NCBI RefSeq assembly: GCF_910592395.1
Contig: NC_088312.1
Coordinates: 17,305,292-17,369,291, forward strand
From: Lineus longissimus
Lineage: Eukaryota > Nemertea > Pilidiophora > Heteronemertea > Lineidae
DNA: 64,000 nt
Direction: 5' to 3'
The notes under the pieces were generated by a model. The model saw only the letters and a list, made by a program, of their open reading frames with translations. It did no database searches and was not told the DNA's origin. This document shows positions 42,195 to 52,910 of this stretch, piece after piece; positions within the stretch are counted from its first letter, which is position 1; every line of letters begins with the position of its first letter. A program made the position numbers and the translations under genes.

Positions 42195-43629
42195 GAGACA
42201 AGACCACTAATGAATATTCATAGGTTGGAGGGTCGAGGCCTATCAATTAGACGAGTGCATGTTTTTTACTCTCAAGTACATATTTGGAGAGGTATTGAAA
42301 AAATATTTGCTGTGGCAAGTCTACAGATATAAAGAAATTATTTGATGAAAAAATTAATTTCGAATTTTGCTAATTGGGTAATAGGGGGCGTGTTTTGAGT
42401 TTTTTCTGCCAGTTGGCTGAAAACAGTGGAAATATCAAAGTCTGTCTAATTTGTCGATTATAAAAAAATTTCCGTGGTCAATCACCAATTTCCATCGCAC
42501 CAGTTACTCGCAAGACTAACCCGTATATCATATCCGAATTTCAGTTTCACTTCTTGACGCGTTCTTTGATGCGTCGCGGTCAAACATTGACAATTTAACT
42601 GCTAAAAGGCTTAAAAAATCAATTGTGGTCTTGTCTCTATTTACACTACATTTTGGGTCAATATAGTGAAAAATTTGAATGTGCTCAAATCACTCTAATT
42701 CATTTAGAATATTGTATTGCTGATGATTTAAGGTCAAAACAAGCTAAAATAATGAGAAAAAAACTTAATTTGACCCAAATAAGAGTCAACCTAACCCCGG
42801 TCTAAGTTCGGTTTCATTTTTACAAGTCTTGTTGTGTTGCCATTCATTTTGTAATTTCTTTGAAACTACTTAGGCCTTGATTCTGAAAGTTGTGCCCTAA
42901 GCAGCAAAGATATTCCTAAATCACATCCTAAATTTTCAGCTCCATAGCTTGCATATTCTGGCCAGGGCAGGTCTTTGAATTTGGTGCTGTTGGCTGCAAA
43001 ATCATGACTTTTTGTCGATTTTGTCCTCTTTCGTCGCTTTGGCACAGTTGTACCACTCTTTGAAATGTCTCTCATTTCTCCAAAAATGTCCAGATATGAC
43101 TTTCCTTTGTTGGAGAGTTGTGGGATGTCATGTACATTAGTTTGAAAAAAATCTCAAAATGTTAACCCCTGAAATGTACCTTCATTGAGACAAGACCACT
43201 AATGAATATTCATAGGTTGGAGGGTCGAGGCCTATCAATTAGACGAGTGCATGTTTTTTACTCTCAAGTACATATTTGGAGAGGTATTGAAAAAATATTT
43301 GCTGTGGCAAGTCTACAGATATAAAGAAATTATTTGATGAAAAAATTAATTTCGAATTTTGCTAATTGGGTAATAGGGGGCGTGTTTTGAGTTTTTTCTG
43401 CCAGTTGGCTGAAAACAGTGGAAATATCAAAGTCTGTCTAATTTGTCGATTATAAAAAAATTTCCGTGGTCAATCACCAATTTCCATCGCACCAGTTACT
43501 CGCAAGACTAACCCGTATATCATATCCGAATTTCAGTTTCACTACTTGACGCGTTCTTTGATGCGTCGCGGTCAAACATTGACAATTTAACTGCTAAAAG
43601 GCTTAAAAAATCAATTGTGGTCTTGTCTC
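42195..43629. mobile_element. Composite: two direct 443-bp MITEs around a 549-bp centre, 4-bp target duplication CGAT
   Basis: Copies 42195-42637 and 43187-43629 each start GAGACAAGACCAC and end GTGGTCTTGTCTC. They differ at one base by eye (cttcttg / ctacttg). The outer flanks are CGAT (42191-42194, 43630-43633); the inner flanks do not match. The empty site is visible in the E2 left arm near 39450 (single ATCG). The whole 1435 bp therefore behaved as one insertion. Confidence 0.8.
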
Positions 43630-44606
43630 CGATCCACGGCATTTTGAACTGGGAAATGGAGTCAGAAAGGGTTAAAGAGACTTGCAAATGAATGAAATGA
43701 AGTCAGAAAGGGTTAACGTGACTTGCAGCTGAATCAGGAGCCAGCATTTGAATAGGGAAATGGACTTATAGAGGGTTAAAATGAGTTAAGTGTCAGTCCA
43801 TGATACCACCATGCAGGATCATGCAAATGGTGGCAAGGTGGGGGGTCAACAGATCTAGTTGTAATTTCTACCACAGACCTGTCCTAGGGTACTATGAAGG
43901 CTGGTGGATTGGTTTCGAAAATAACCCCACAGTTTTGGGGTACGGCTGTTAACCATTTCCTACTCATTTTCCTTTTAAAAAAACATGCATTATCCCTCAA
44001 AATAGGCTAAGTCTTTTGTCAATTTTCGTGCATCAAACAGAATTATCACTAAACACCGCCTATTGAAATTGAAAGTACATGATCTGAGCTACCTTTTCAT
44101 GCCTTTTGTTTTGCCCCAGGTACATTTTAATGACAGGTACAGTACGTCCCAAAAACAATGCAATCTCAAATTTCAGTAAAAAGGCAATTTTAACTCTCCT
44201 TTAGCTCCAACACTGCAGTTTTTTAGGTGATGCCACTTCCAGGTAAGGAAGTCAGAATGCTGTTTTTTAATTTGCAAAAGAAAAAAATCCGGCCGCCCTT
44301 ACGGTTTTCCGGTGAGGGGGTCGAGTCGCGCCCTTCTCACTGGTGCCCATTTTTTGCCCATTCCCTCAGAAAACTGACGAAATACACATGCTTTCCAAAT
44401 AAAATTACATTTTTAGATGTTAGTGAACCCCCCTCTCCCTTGCCCCTCCCACACACTCCCTCAAACAACCTAGAGGCCTTTATTTCCCCTGTGGAGGCTT
44501 AGCGGTCTTGTCGGAAACGATCACCAGCAACGACAACAACAACAACAGTTACAGTTACAATGCATTGTGTACATGCACGTGTACATTGTGTGATAGTCAA
44601 TTGAAA

Positions 44607-45755
44607 ATGGAACCTGAAAAATCACAGTTGAAATGTGGATTTGCTGTCATATCCAAGGATATCGAGTGTGGTACTGACGCTTCATACCCCAATGACAAGA
44701 GTGTGATCCCCTTGAAACAATGTAAGAAGGACGTGCACTCCCATTTGATGCGTTGGATGTCCTCCAGGAAAGCCAGTCAAGTCAAAAGTGAATGGGAGCT
44801 CATAGCACTTTGTGATGGCGTGTTTGATATGAGTTCTCCAGTTCTGGACACCACAATATGCCCGAACCACCGATACAAGTTGAGTTTATCATGGAATCAG
44901 CAAAGGAGATGCCAGCACCCACTTCATCAACCCTCTAAAACAAGTCGAAAGCCCAGAAAAGATGGTGGTTCAGTTCATCGAGTGATGTCTCGGGAAATAT
45001 ACATCAAGTGGGGAGTTTTTGTCCCAGTTGGCTCAGGTAAGGGATCAGTCTCAAAATCACTGAAGTAGAAAAGAAGCAGTAGGCCTGTAATGATACCCAC
45101 TCTGACTAAACCTAACTTTGGTGCAAAACCAACTGAGTGATAACGATTTACCACTTCACTTGTGTTCTTCCTAGAAAGTTGATTGGAGCCTTGGCTTGGT
45201 GATCAGGAAGTCCCAGTTATGATTCCCTGCCAGTGCCACTGGAGGTGATGCTTCACTGCCGTACAAAATCAGCATGGCCGGTCGCATTATCAAAACAAGT
45301 CTATCATCATCATCATGTCCTCACACTATTATATTGCACATCATATTATCATTACCCCCATAATCTGGTGCCTTTTCAGCTCTGTGTAAAGGATGTGAGG
45401 CTAAACATCGAGTATCTGTGGCAAATGTAGAACGAGAAGTAGAACCAGCACCCATGGATACAGAGGTGAGTTGAATGAAAAAAAAGGGGAGAAGATTCGG
45501 GGCAAGCCAAAGTGAATATTGGTTAATTCTGCCTGCAGCGACTGACTTGCATGTAAGAAGGTCACTGATGAGAGAGGAGGGACTAAGCTGAAAACCTTGA
45601 TGCCATTCTGGCTCCCATCTCCTTGGCAATGAGGGATTCTAAGCCAAACCTGATTCTCCATCAATATCTTTTTTCAGTCCGCTGTTGCCTCTTCCTCTGT
45701 TCAACCAGCCGACGCCTTAGAAAACCCAGCAGACGGGACAGAAGGGCAAATTTGA
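44607..45755 (+). CDS. Three-exon cysteine/histidine-rich gene of unknown function inside E3
   Basis: Predicted exons: 44607-45036, 45380-45465, 45678-45755. Donors CAG|gtaagg and GAG|gtgag and acceptors ttttcag at both introns keep one frame (phases 1 and 0) to a TGA. The product has MEPEKSQLKCGFAV at the start, an ICPNHRYKLSLSW...CQHPLHQ motif that looks zinc-binding, a basic KTSRKPRK linker, GVFVPVGS joined over the intron to LCKGCEAKH, and an acidic/Ala-rich end. The C..H...C.HP.H...C..C pattern recurs, as I recall it, in multi-copy invertebrate proteins; I cannot name the family. It is likely an element-encoded DNA-binding protein. The frame is open upstream of 44607 to 44508 without an ATG in context. 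Confidence 0.5.
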
Positions 45756-46470
45756 TGGGTAATGTTGTTGCAACAGTATCATAAGGACTGCTGGTCAAGC
45801 ACTCTTGAGCTGGGAGAGAGAAATGATAAGAGGGTGGAGACAGATTTTCTGAAATGTTGGTCTTTGAGTCATGACTGGGCAGAATTAGCCCAGTGAAAGT
45901 TGTCAGCTACACATCAAGAATTCTTGATTTAGAATGAAAGGGTACGACTTTATTGGATGTACATTCATCAGGCTTGACCTGAGATTTTCCACGCCATTGA
46001 TTGCAAATGCATTGTTCGCATTCTGCAATACATCTCTCTTTTTCTAAAAAAAATACATGGTGAATTTCCTAAAACTGTTACATGCTGTGTTTTTGTCTCC
46101 CTTGACTAACATAACCTGCAATATGAAGGACATCCAGATTTGATGTTCTAGTATATCTAGCGGATGGTTCATCAGGTAAAATGCGGGGCTTGGTTAAAAA
46201 ATGATTTTATAGTGATATCTTGGGATAAGTTTGAACTTTGGCTTTCAGTAAACAATTGTAAATGCCAATAAGATAGATTTTTAATGTCAGTATACTTAGT
46301 AGCGCTAATGTCAGTTTTGAACAACCAAGCCTGCTACTGGAAAGTGGGACTCTCTCCTGATACTATCCTGCACTTGGGCCTGACATGTAGTACCGTAAAT
46401 GAGGTGTTACTAGTATTGGTCCCTCCCTAGTAGTGGTTAGTAGTGGTTTGGCTATTGTCTGCAAAATAGC
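45756..46470. other. No supportable gene
   Basis: E3 interior after the gene; AT-rich, no domain-bearing frame. Confidence 0.4.
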
Positions 46471-46514
46471 TTTTTTGGCTCACCGTAAGGGGAGTCTATA
46501 TGATAGCGCTGTGT

Positions 46515-46516
<2 letters not shown>

Positions 46517-46569
<53 letters not shown>
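46517..46569. repeat. GTC microsatellite of copy D
   Basis: About 17 GTC units after the 5' hairpin end of copy D, as in the other family members. Confidence 0.95.
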
Positions 46570-47734
46570 ATCCTAACAGTGGCACGTTTCTTAACTGCTA
46601 GGGCTATGAACTTGAAACTTTGTACACAGAATGCCCTAGGTCAGCTGACCTCTGACACTGATTTTCGGTCCGATCTGATTCTCTGTTTGGCCACCAGGGG
46701 GCCAAATGTCGATATCTAAAAAGTGTGATATCTCGCTTATTAGTGACTTGTTTTCGATAAAACTTTTGTTGTAGGTACTCATAGCAAATATACATTTTAT
46801 ATTATACGGGTTTTTAATTTGACCTTGTTTTCAAGGTCGCAGAGGTCATATGGCGTAAATTGGCCATTAGAGTGTAAACTATGGCACGTTTCTTAACCAC
46901 TAAAGCTATGAACTTGAAACTTGGTACATATAACCCCCTTTATCACATAGCCTCTGGTGCTGAATTTTGGTTCGATCTGATTCCTAACTTTGCCACCAGG
47001 GGGCCAAAAGTGGAAATCTAAAAAGTGTGATATCTCGCTTATAAGTGACTTGTTTTCGATAAAACTTTTGTTGTAGGTACTCATAGCAAATATACATTTT
47101 ATATTATACGGGTTTTCAATTTGACCTACTTTTCAAGGTCACAGAGGTCATATGGCGTAAATTGGCCATTAGAGTGTAAACTATGGCACGTTTCTTAACC
47201 ACTAAAGCTATGAACTTGAAACTTGGTACATATAACCCCCTATATCACATAGCCTCTGGCGCTGAATTTTGGTTCGATCTGATTCCTAACTTTGCCACCA
47301 GGGGGCCAAAAGTGGAAATCTAAAAAGTGTGATATCTCGCTTATAAGTGACTTGTTTTCGATAAAATTCTTATGGTAGGTACTGTTTGGAAGAAAACATC
47401 ACATATTATATGGGTTTTCAATTTGACCTACTTTTCAAGGTCACAGAAGTCATATGGCGTAAATTGGCTCTTAGAGTGTAAACTATGGCACGCTTCTTAA
47501 CCAGTAAAGCTATGAACTTGAAACTTGGTGCATATAACCCCCTACATCAGATAACGTCTGATGTCGAATTTTGGCCTGATCTGATTCTTTATTCGGCCAC
47601 CAGGGGGCCATAACGGAAAAAGGAAGAAGTGCAATATCTTGCCTATTTGAGTGAATTGTTTTCGATAAAATTTTATGGCAGGGACTCCTAGCAAGGATAC
47701 ATCACATTTCCTATGATTTTTGGATTTGACCTCC

Positions 47735-48886
47735 TTTTTAGCTCACCTCTTAGCAGAGGTGAGCTTATCCCATACCGTGGCGTCCGTCGTCCGTCGTCGT
47801 CGTCGTCGTCGTCGTCGTAGTCGTCGTCGTCGTCGTCGTCGTCGTCCGTCGTCCGTTAGCAGGGCACGTTTCGTAACTGTTAGAGCAATTGAGTTGAAAC
47901 TTGGTACACATGTACCCTTATGTAATGACACCTGGGAGACCAGAGTTTCGGTCCGATTCGTTTCATGGTTTGGCCACCAGGGGGACAAACGTTAAAAGTG
48001 AAAATATGCAATATCTCCCTTAATAGTAGTCGGGAAATTTTGAAAAAAATATGGTAGGTACTTCTAGCAAAGGTGCATCATATATCCTCCGGGTTTTTGA
48101 TTTGACCTCCTTTTCAAGGTCACAGAGGTCAAATGGTGTAAATTAGCCGTTAGGATGTAACGATGGCACGTTTCTAAACTGCAATGACTATTGATACCAA
48201 ATTTGGTACACATTTACCCCTTAGTCAGGTGATCTCAGGGACCAAAGTTTGGTCCAATATGATTCACCACTTGACCACCAGGGGGCAAAATCCAAAAACC
48301 TTAAAAATGTGATTATTCCTTAACTTCTTGCCCGATTGCCACCAATTTGATATCATGGGTACATCTAACCACCATACAGTATATGTCACACAGGTTTTTA
48401 ATTTGACCTTCTTGTCAAGGTCACAGAGGTCAAATGGCGTAAATTCGCCGTCAGGCCGTAACTATGGCACGTTTCTTAACTGCAATGACTATTGATCACA
48501 AATTAAGTACACATGTACCCCTTGGTCAGGTGATCTCAGGTACCGAAGTTTGGTGCGATCTGATTTGCCGTTTGGCCTCCAGGGAGGGGGCCAAATCCTA
48601 AATTCTTCAAAATGCCATTATTCCTAGTAATGACTTGCCCGATTGGCACCAATTTTATATCATAGGTACATCTAATTCTAACAACCATTCAATGTGTCAC
48701 CCGGGTCTTCTTTGATTTGACCTACTTTTCAAGGTCACAGAGGTCGAATGTACTGTAAATTGGCCATTTTGGGGAAATTGTAATTGCTTGGACCTACATC
48801 AAACCTAACACTACATGACACAAGACCATGCTCTTTGTCCATCTTTCCTCCACATGAGGTGAGCACAATGGCCCTGGCCATTTCAT
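47735..48886 (+). mobile_element. Helentron-like non-autonomous element, copy C
   Basis: Same element as copies A and B but on the other strand: TTTTTAGCTCACCTC...GAGGTGAGC hairpin, GTC microsatellite (47782-47846, one variant unit), three modules, GAGGTGAGCAC, palindrome ATGGCCCTGGCCAT, TTCAT. It is inserted in a gacctcctttt|ctaggtcac word of copy D, with no target duplication beyond possible T residues. Confidence 0.82.
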
Positions 48887-49237
48887 CTAGGTCACAGAGG
48901 TCAAATGGCGTAAATTGACCGTTCGAGTGTAACTATGGCACGTTTCTTAACTGCTAAAGCTATGAACTTGGTACATGTAACCCCCTACATCAGATAATCT
49001 CTGACACCGAATTTTGGCCTGATCTGATTCTTGATTTGGCCACCAGGGGGTCAATAGACAATTATTGGTTGGATCATAAACTTATATATACTGCCCTGTC
49101 TTATTACTTGACATCAATACACATCTAAAAAAAGTCTTCATGCCTGATTGTGTTCACCATATTCACCTCTAAACTAAGCATGATCCTGCCTAATAAAAGA
49201 TGTATACGGTGAGCACAATGGCCCCTGGCCGTTTCAT

Positions 49238-50774
49238 TTCTATGTATCATTATATTAGCTTGTAAATAAATCACCCATTTGTAAAAAAAAAAGTGTCCCT
49301 TCTTAAGTGGCAGCACTGTCCTCTGCAGACAGGTACAAGTGTAGCATGTGGAAAGTTGTGATCTCTCCTAAGGGACTGGACAGTACCGTAACTCAGTTCA
49401 TGAAAAACTTCTCCATTCCAGTACATGTATATGTACAATTTAGCCAATGCTAGAGCAACTCCAGGAGAACATTTCACCGCCAACCAAGGAGCTAAAAACT
49501 TCTAATAGCAGTACTCTGACGGTGCAGCCAACTGCAGGGTTGTCCTCATCAAACAGTAATTACAGTAGGAACTGCACCTTTGGTCAATTGGCTCCTTAGC
49601 AATGGAAGGTGTTACTAGTATGTGAAATGAGCACTTCTGCAAGGTTCTTAGGAACAGGATGATCCCTGCATGGGTTGATAAAGATGTATTAGTAGGTCAT
49701 ACCACATGCCCTTCAGGTGCCTTAGCCATGGGGGGGGGGGGGGTCCAACCCTTACAACATGCTCTGGCAGCATGACACAGGCTAATGAATGGGTCAACAT
49801 TAGCATCCTCACCAACAGGGGGGTTTCTTAAGGTTTTCGGACTGTAAGAAGGCCTACATGTAGCTTATTCAATTACATTGCCATCAGGTAGGCCAAGGCC
49901 GAAATGTTATTTGAAATTCAAATCAGCATTTCAGGACCTATGGGGCCCAATTCCCCAAAGGGCTTTCATCAAGGGCAAATTTGTAGTGATGAGCTTTTTC
50001 TTTTTTGGGGGGAAAAATGCAAGTGGAGTTATTTACCGGTAGGCCTACTTAAATAAGTTAAAATAGGTTAGTAGGCCTAGGCATGGGGGGGGGGGGGTGA
50101 TCATGGTGGTTGACAGTAACTACTAATCCTCATGGCCAGCACCAAGCATAAATTATGTGTTCATTATGCATTTATTTTATAATTCATCAAGTGTACACAA
50201 GGTGGCAGCACTAGCCAATGAGTGTCATTTTGGTGGAAAATAGCACTTTTTCCTTGGTTTATCCTGGGAAAACAGTAAAAGCGGCCGGAAATTTTATTTC
50301 TGATTTTGAAAGTAGGTATCATTACCTTTATCATGTGCAAGCCACAGCATTCAAAGACCTGCAGTGTTGGAGATATGAGCGTCGATAGAGAGCTCTTCCT
50401 AAGCACTGCCCCTAGGTATGCATAATTACTAGGCCTAGCACGACCAAAGTATGAAGTGTTACTCAATGACCTGTTGCAGAATGGAAGATCTCATCAAATA
50501 CTTCCATCATACAAAGGGGGAAAATCCAGCTATTTTTTTTAGTCTCTGCAGGAGTGCCCAACATTGACCCAAAAATACACAAAAAATAGGGGGAAAAAAG
50601 CTAAAACAAGCCCCCTAACTAGGCCTGCCCCTAACTCGGTTGCTAGTGATTTTTGAGAGTCATCAATTGCTGTGTAATGATGTCTTAGTGGAAGGATCTT
50701 GCATACCTAATCTCGTTAAAAACGGTTGACCCCCACCTTGCCACCCTCTGCATGGTGGTATCATGGACTGACAC
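49238..50774. other. E3 right interior, no gene
   Basis: Contains two G-homopolymer tracts (about 49730-49742 and 50085-50097) and the right inverted end of E3. No supportable frame. Confidence 0.45.
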
Positions 50775-50778
50775 TTAA

Positions 50779-51152
50779 GACGAATAAGGAGCTGGCATTT
50801 TGAATTGGGAAATGGAGTCAGAAAGGGTTAAAGTGACTGTAAATGAATCGGGAAATGGAGTTATAAAGGGTTAAAACGAGTTAAGATGAATAAGGAGCTG
50901 GTATTTTGAACCGGGAAATGGGTCAGAAAGGGTTAAAGTCACTGATAGTTGAATCGAGAGCTTGGTAGGAAAGGGTTAAAACCACCAAGTTGAGTTATCG
51001 GACTGTGGAGGGTTGATATTTGAAAGAAATTTGAATTGGGAACTGGGAAATGCTTAGCCCATTTCGTACCCAAACACACCATGTTTCAAAATGGGTACGT
51101 ATAACGAACTGGGAACTGGGAACTGGGAACTGGGAGCCAACTTCACAGACCC
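50779..51152 (-). repeat. Right terminal inverted repeat of E2
   Basis: Inverted match to 38515-38780: gggttaaaaccaccaagttg, gaactgggaaatgcttagcc, and (gaactgg)n before gccaacttcacagaccc. Confidence 0.88.
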
Positions 51153-51849
51153 AACTTTATCGAGGGTTATCGAATCGAATGGATGTGTCGATCGTCGGGG
51201 CGGATTGATATGTGGTTAGGTTGTGCGTCCAAGGCAATTAGGTCATTCAGTTAGTTTGAGAAAGATCATGATCATGAAGATGCGTGTTGTGTTATCATAA
51301 CTGGAAATTAAGTTGAAGTTATTATTAGTACTACGATTCTTACATGAGTAAAAAGTAGACGTTTTAAGCAACACAATAATGTTACTCCCATAAAAAACTG
51401 TCAATTCTCCTTACCACTCACAGAAGCCAAGCCATTGCTGTTAAGTTATGCAGGGGCTTAATCAATTACTTGCACTCCCTGTGGGGTGAATAACATTACC
51501 TTTTGAACGGCTGGCTGTAGGGGGATGATTGGAACAGCCGGTATACCTGCTGACCTGCTGAACCGAGGTTAATGTTATTTTCAATCCACGATTGCAGGTC
51601 ACCTGATTTTCGAGATTTCGCGGGAAATGAAATTGTAAACAACGCATGTGTGCAGTTCAAATGTAAAAAAAAATGTATTTTTGGTACTTTTGGTTGCTGG
51701 ACTTGGGTTTTCCCGCAGTTAGGAGCTGGATCAAATTGGTGGTCTATTGTGCTGTTTTAGTCAGAGGTAGCCCTTAATTATGAAGGGATTTTCAAATCAA
51801 GGTGACCATGGTCTTTTATGTGCTCAGCTCACCACAGCTTTCAACACTT
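51153..51849 (-). repeat. Repeat R copy 2, last part
   Basis: Inverted paralog of 11861-12985. It lacks the 418-bp MITE (empty CATGTA site, complement at 51341-51346). Similarity to copy 1 stops near 51849 / 11861. Confidence 0.8.
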
Positions 51850-52910
51850 GATGGATCTGATGAGGCGCGCGGAACCTGACATGGCCTTACCAAGGAGCTG
51901 CTCACGGTGCTGAACATCTAGCTTGCCTGTCGACTAAGTGCCTTTTTGGCCGAGACATTGCTACATGTAGGAGGAGCACGCATTTTAAAGTTATAGTAGT
52001 GATAGTACAGTTGGTTCGAGCCATTTGGAAGCCGACATGTGAAGGCCTATCTGGGTTCTCCTTCTTCTCCGTATAAAAAGGGGTATATTGCTGACTAAGG
52101 AACAAGGCATATTGACATTGCCTCATCATCTCTATGGGATCAATTGATATACTTTTATATGCACGCATACATCGTGCCATTTCAGGGTCCGAGTCTGTGG
52201 ACAATTGGTTAGATTAATTTGTCTCTTCGATATTGCTCCTTTATTGCATTAGATTTTCATCGCAATTCGATCTATTCAAGATATAGCCAATTTGAACCTG
52301 TCTGCGCCAAGGATAGATTGGTTCCAGATCGACTCACTATGACTAGGAATACGCAGTAGAGCACAATGTCATGAAAAACGACCCTTTGTGTTGTAAATTC
52401 TAATCACCTGCAGGACAGGTCAATTTCTCTCAATAAAATTAATTTTGTTGACTCCTGTAATCTCTACCTTATTAAAAAAAAAGAAAGTGGTGCTAGTCCC
52501 AAACTGGTAATTTCTATTTATTTTGACCTCTGTTAAATCAGGATACCTCTCAATTACAGACAGCATTTTGTATCCTTGTGCTGTACAACCCAGCCTGGAC
52601 ATACCACAGTTGTCCATGGAGAAGGCTCATCCTCTCTGACACTTTTTTTCTGTAAAGCTACTGATACAACATACTGAACTAGGGATATCTTCCGTTGCCT
52701 CCTGTAATATTTACATACCATGGCTGATTAGTTCAATCATATTTCATCCAGCTGGCAGCTCTGCATTGGAAATTTTAGTGGTATAACGTGTTCTCTTGAC
52801 CTTCAAACAGTAGTATAAAGCCGATATTTACTACTTTATACCCTCAGTCCTATGTTATTAGGTCATCCAGCTGAGCGCCAGGCCCTTGGGCCTCTTGTTC
52901 TATTTTTCAG
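51850..52910. other. No certain gene; ends in an intron-like acceptor
   Basis: No domain-bearing frame. The last bases, gttctatttttcag (to 52910), form a good 3' splice site for the next ORF, so part of this stretch may be intron. Confidence 0.4.

Larger units (their letters stand above)
46471..49237 (+). mobile_element. Helentron-like element copy D, interrupted by copy C
   Basis: 5' TTTTTTGGCTCACCGTA, GTC microsatellite (46517-46569), tandem modules of about 300 bp each with GCCACCAGGGGGCC (46688, 46991, 47293, 47595) and AGGTCACAGAGGTCA, then the 3' end TACGGTGAGCAC, ATGGCCCCTGGCCGT and TTCAT. The inner word GCTCACCGTA pairs exactly with TACGGTGAGC. Without copy C it is about 1.6 kb. Confidence 0.78.
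43790..50774. mobile_element. E3: 6985-bp element, TTAA target duplication, carrying a spliced gene
   Basis: Inverted ends GTGTCAGTCCATGATACCAC (left) and its complement (right) extend about 55 bp with one indel (ending ...ggtggcaaggtgggggtcaac). TTAA flanks both sides (43786-43789, 50775-50778), and the interrupted word is the E2 unit gagttaagacgaa. TTAA points to Kolobok or piggyBac. It carries the gene at 44607-45755 and Helentron-like copies D and C, and no recognisable transposase. Confidence 0.82.
38515..51152. mobile_element. E2: foldback / Mutator-like element, 9-bp target duplication AACTTTATC, with nested inserts
   Basis: The ends GGGTCTGTGAAGTTGGCTCC (left) and its complement (right) begin terminal inverted repeats that continue as (CCCAGTT)n and minisatellite arms more than 1 kb long. 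AACTTTATC flanks both sides (38506-38514, 51153-51161) and occurs once in the paralog (12985-12993, complement). Without nested inserts E2 is about 4.2 kb with no transposase ORF. A 9-bp duplication with long repeat-built arms matches foldback elements and the Mutator superfamily. Confidence 0.85.

Noticed and set aside
42195-43629. LTR or TRIM retrotransposon reading of the direct 443-bp repeats
   Set aside because: Ends are GAGAC..GTCTC, not TG..CA, each repeat has its own inverted ends, and no primer site or polypurine tract is evident.
44508-45755. Joining the E3 gene to the hAT-like exon at 52911 as one host gene
   Set aside because: E3 is bounded by TTAA and inverted ends, a stop ends exon 3, and the phases (0 versus 1) do not match.
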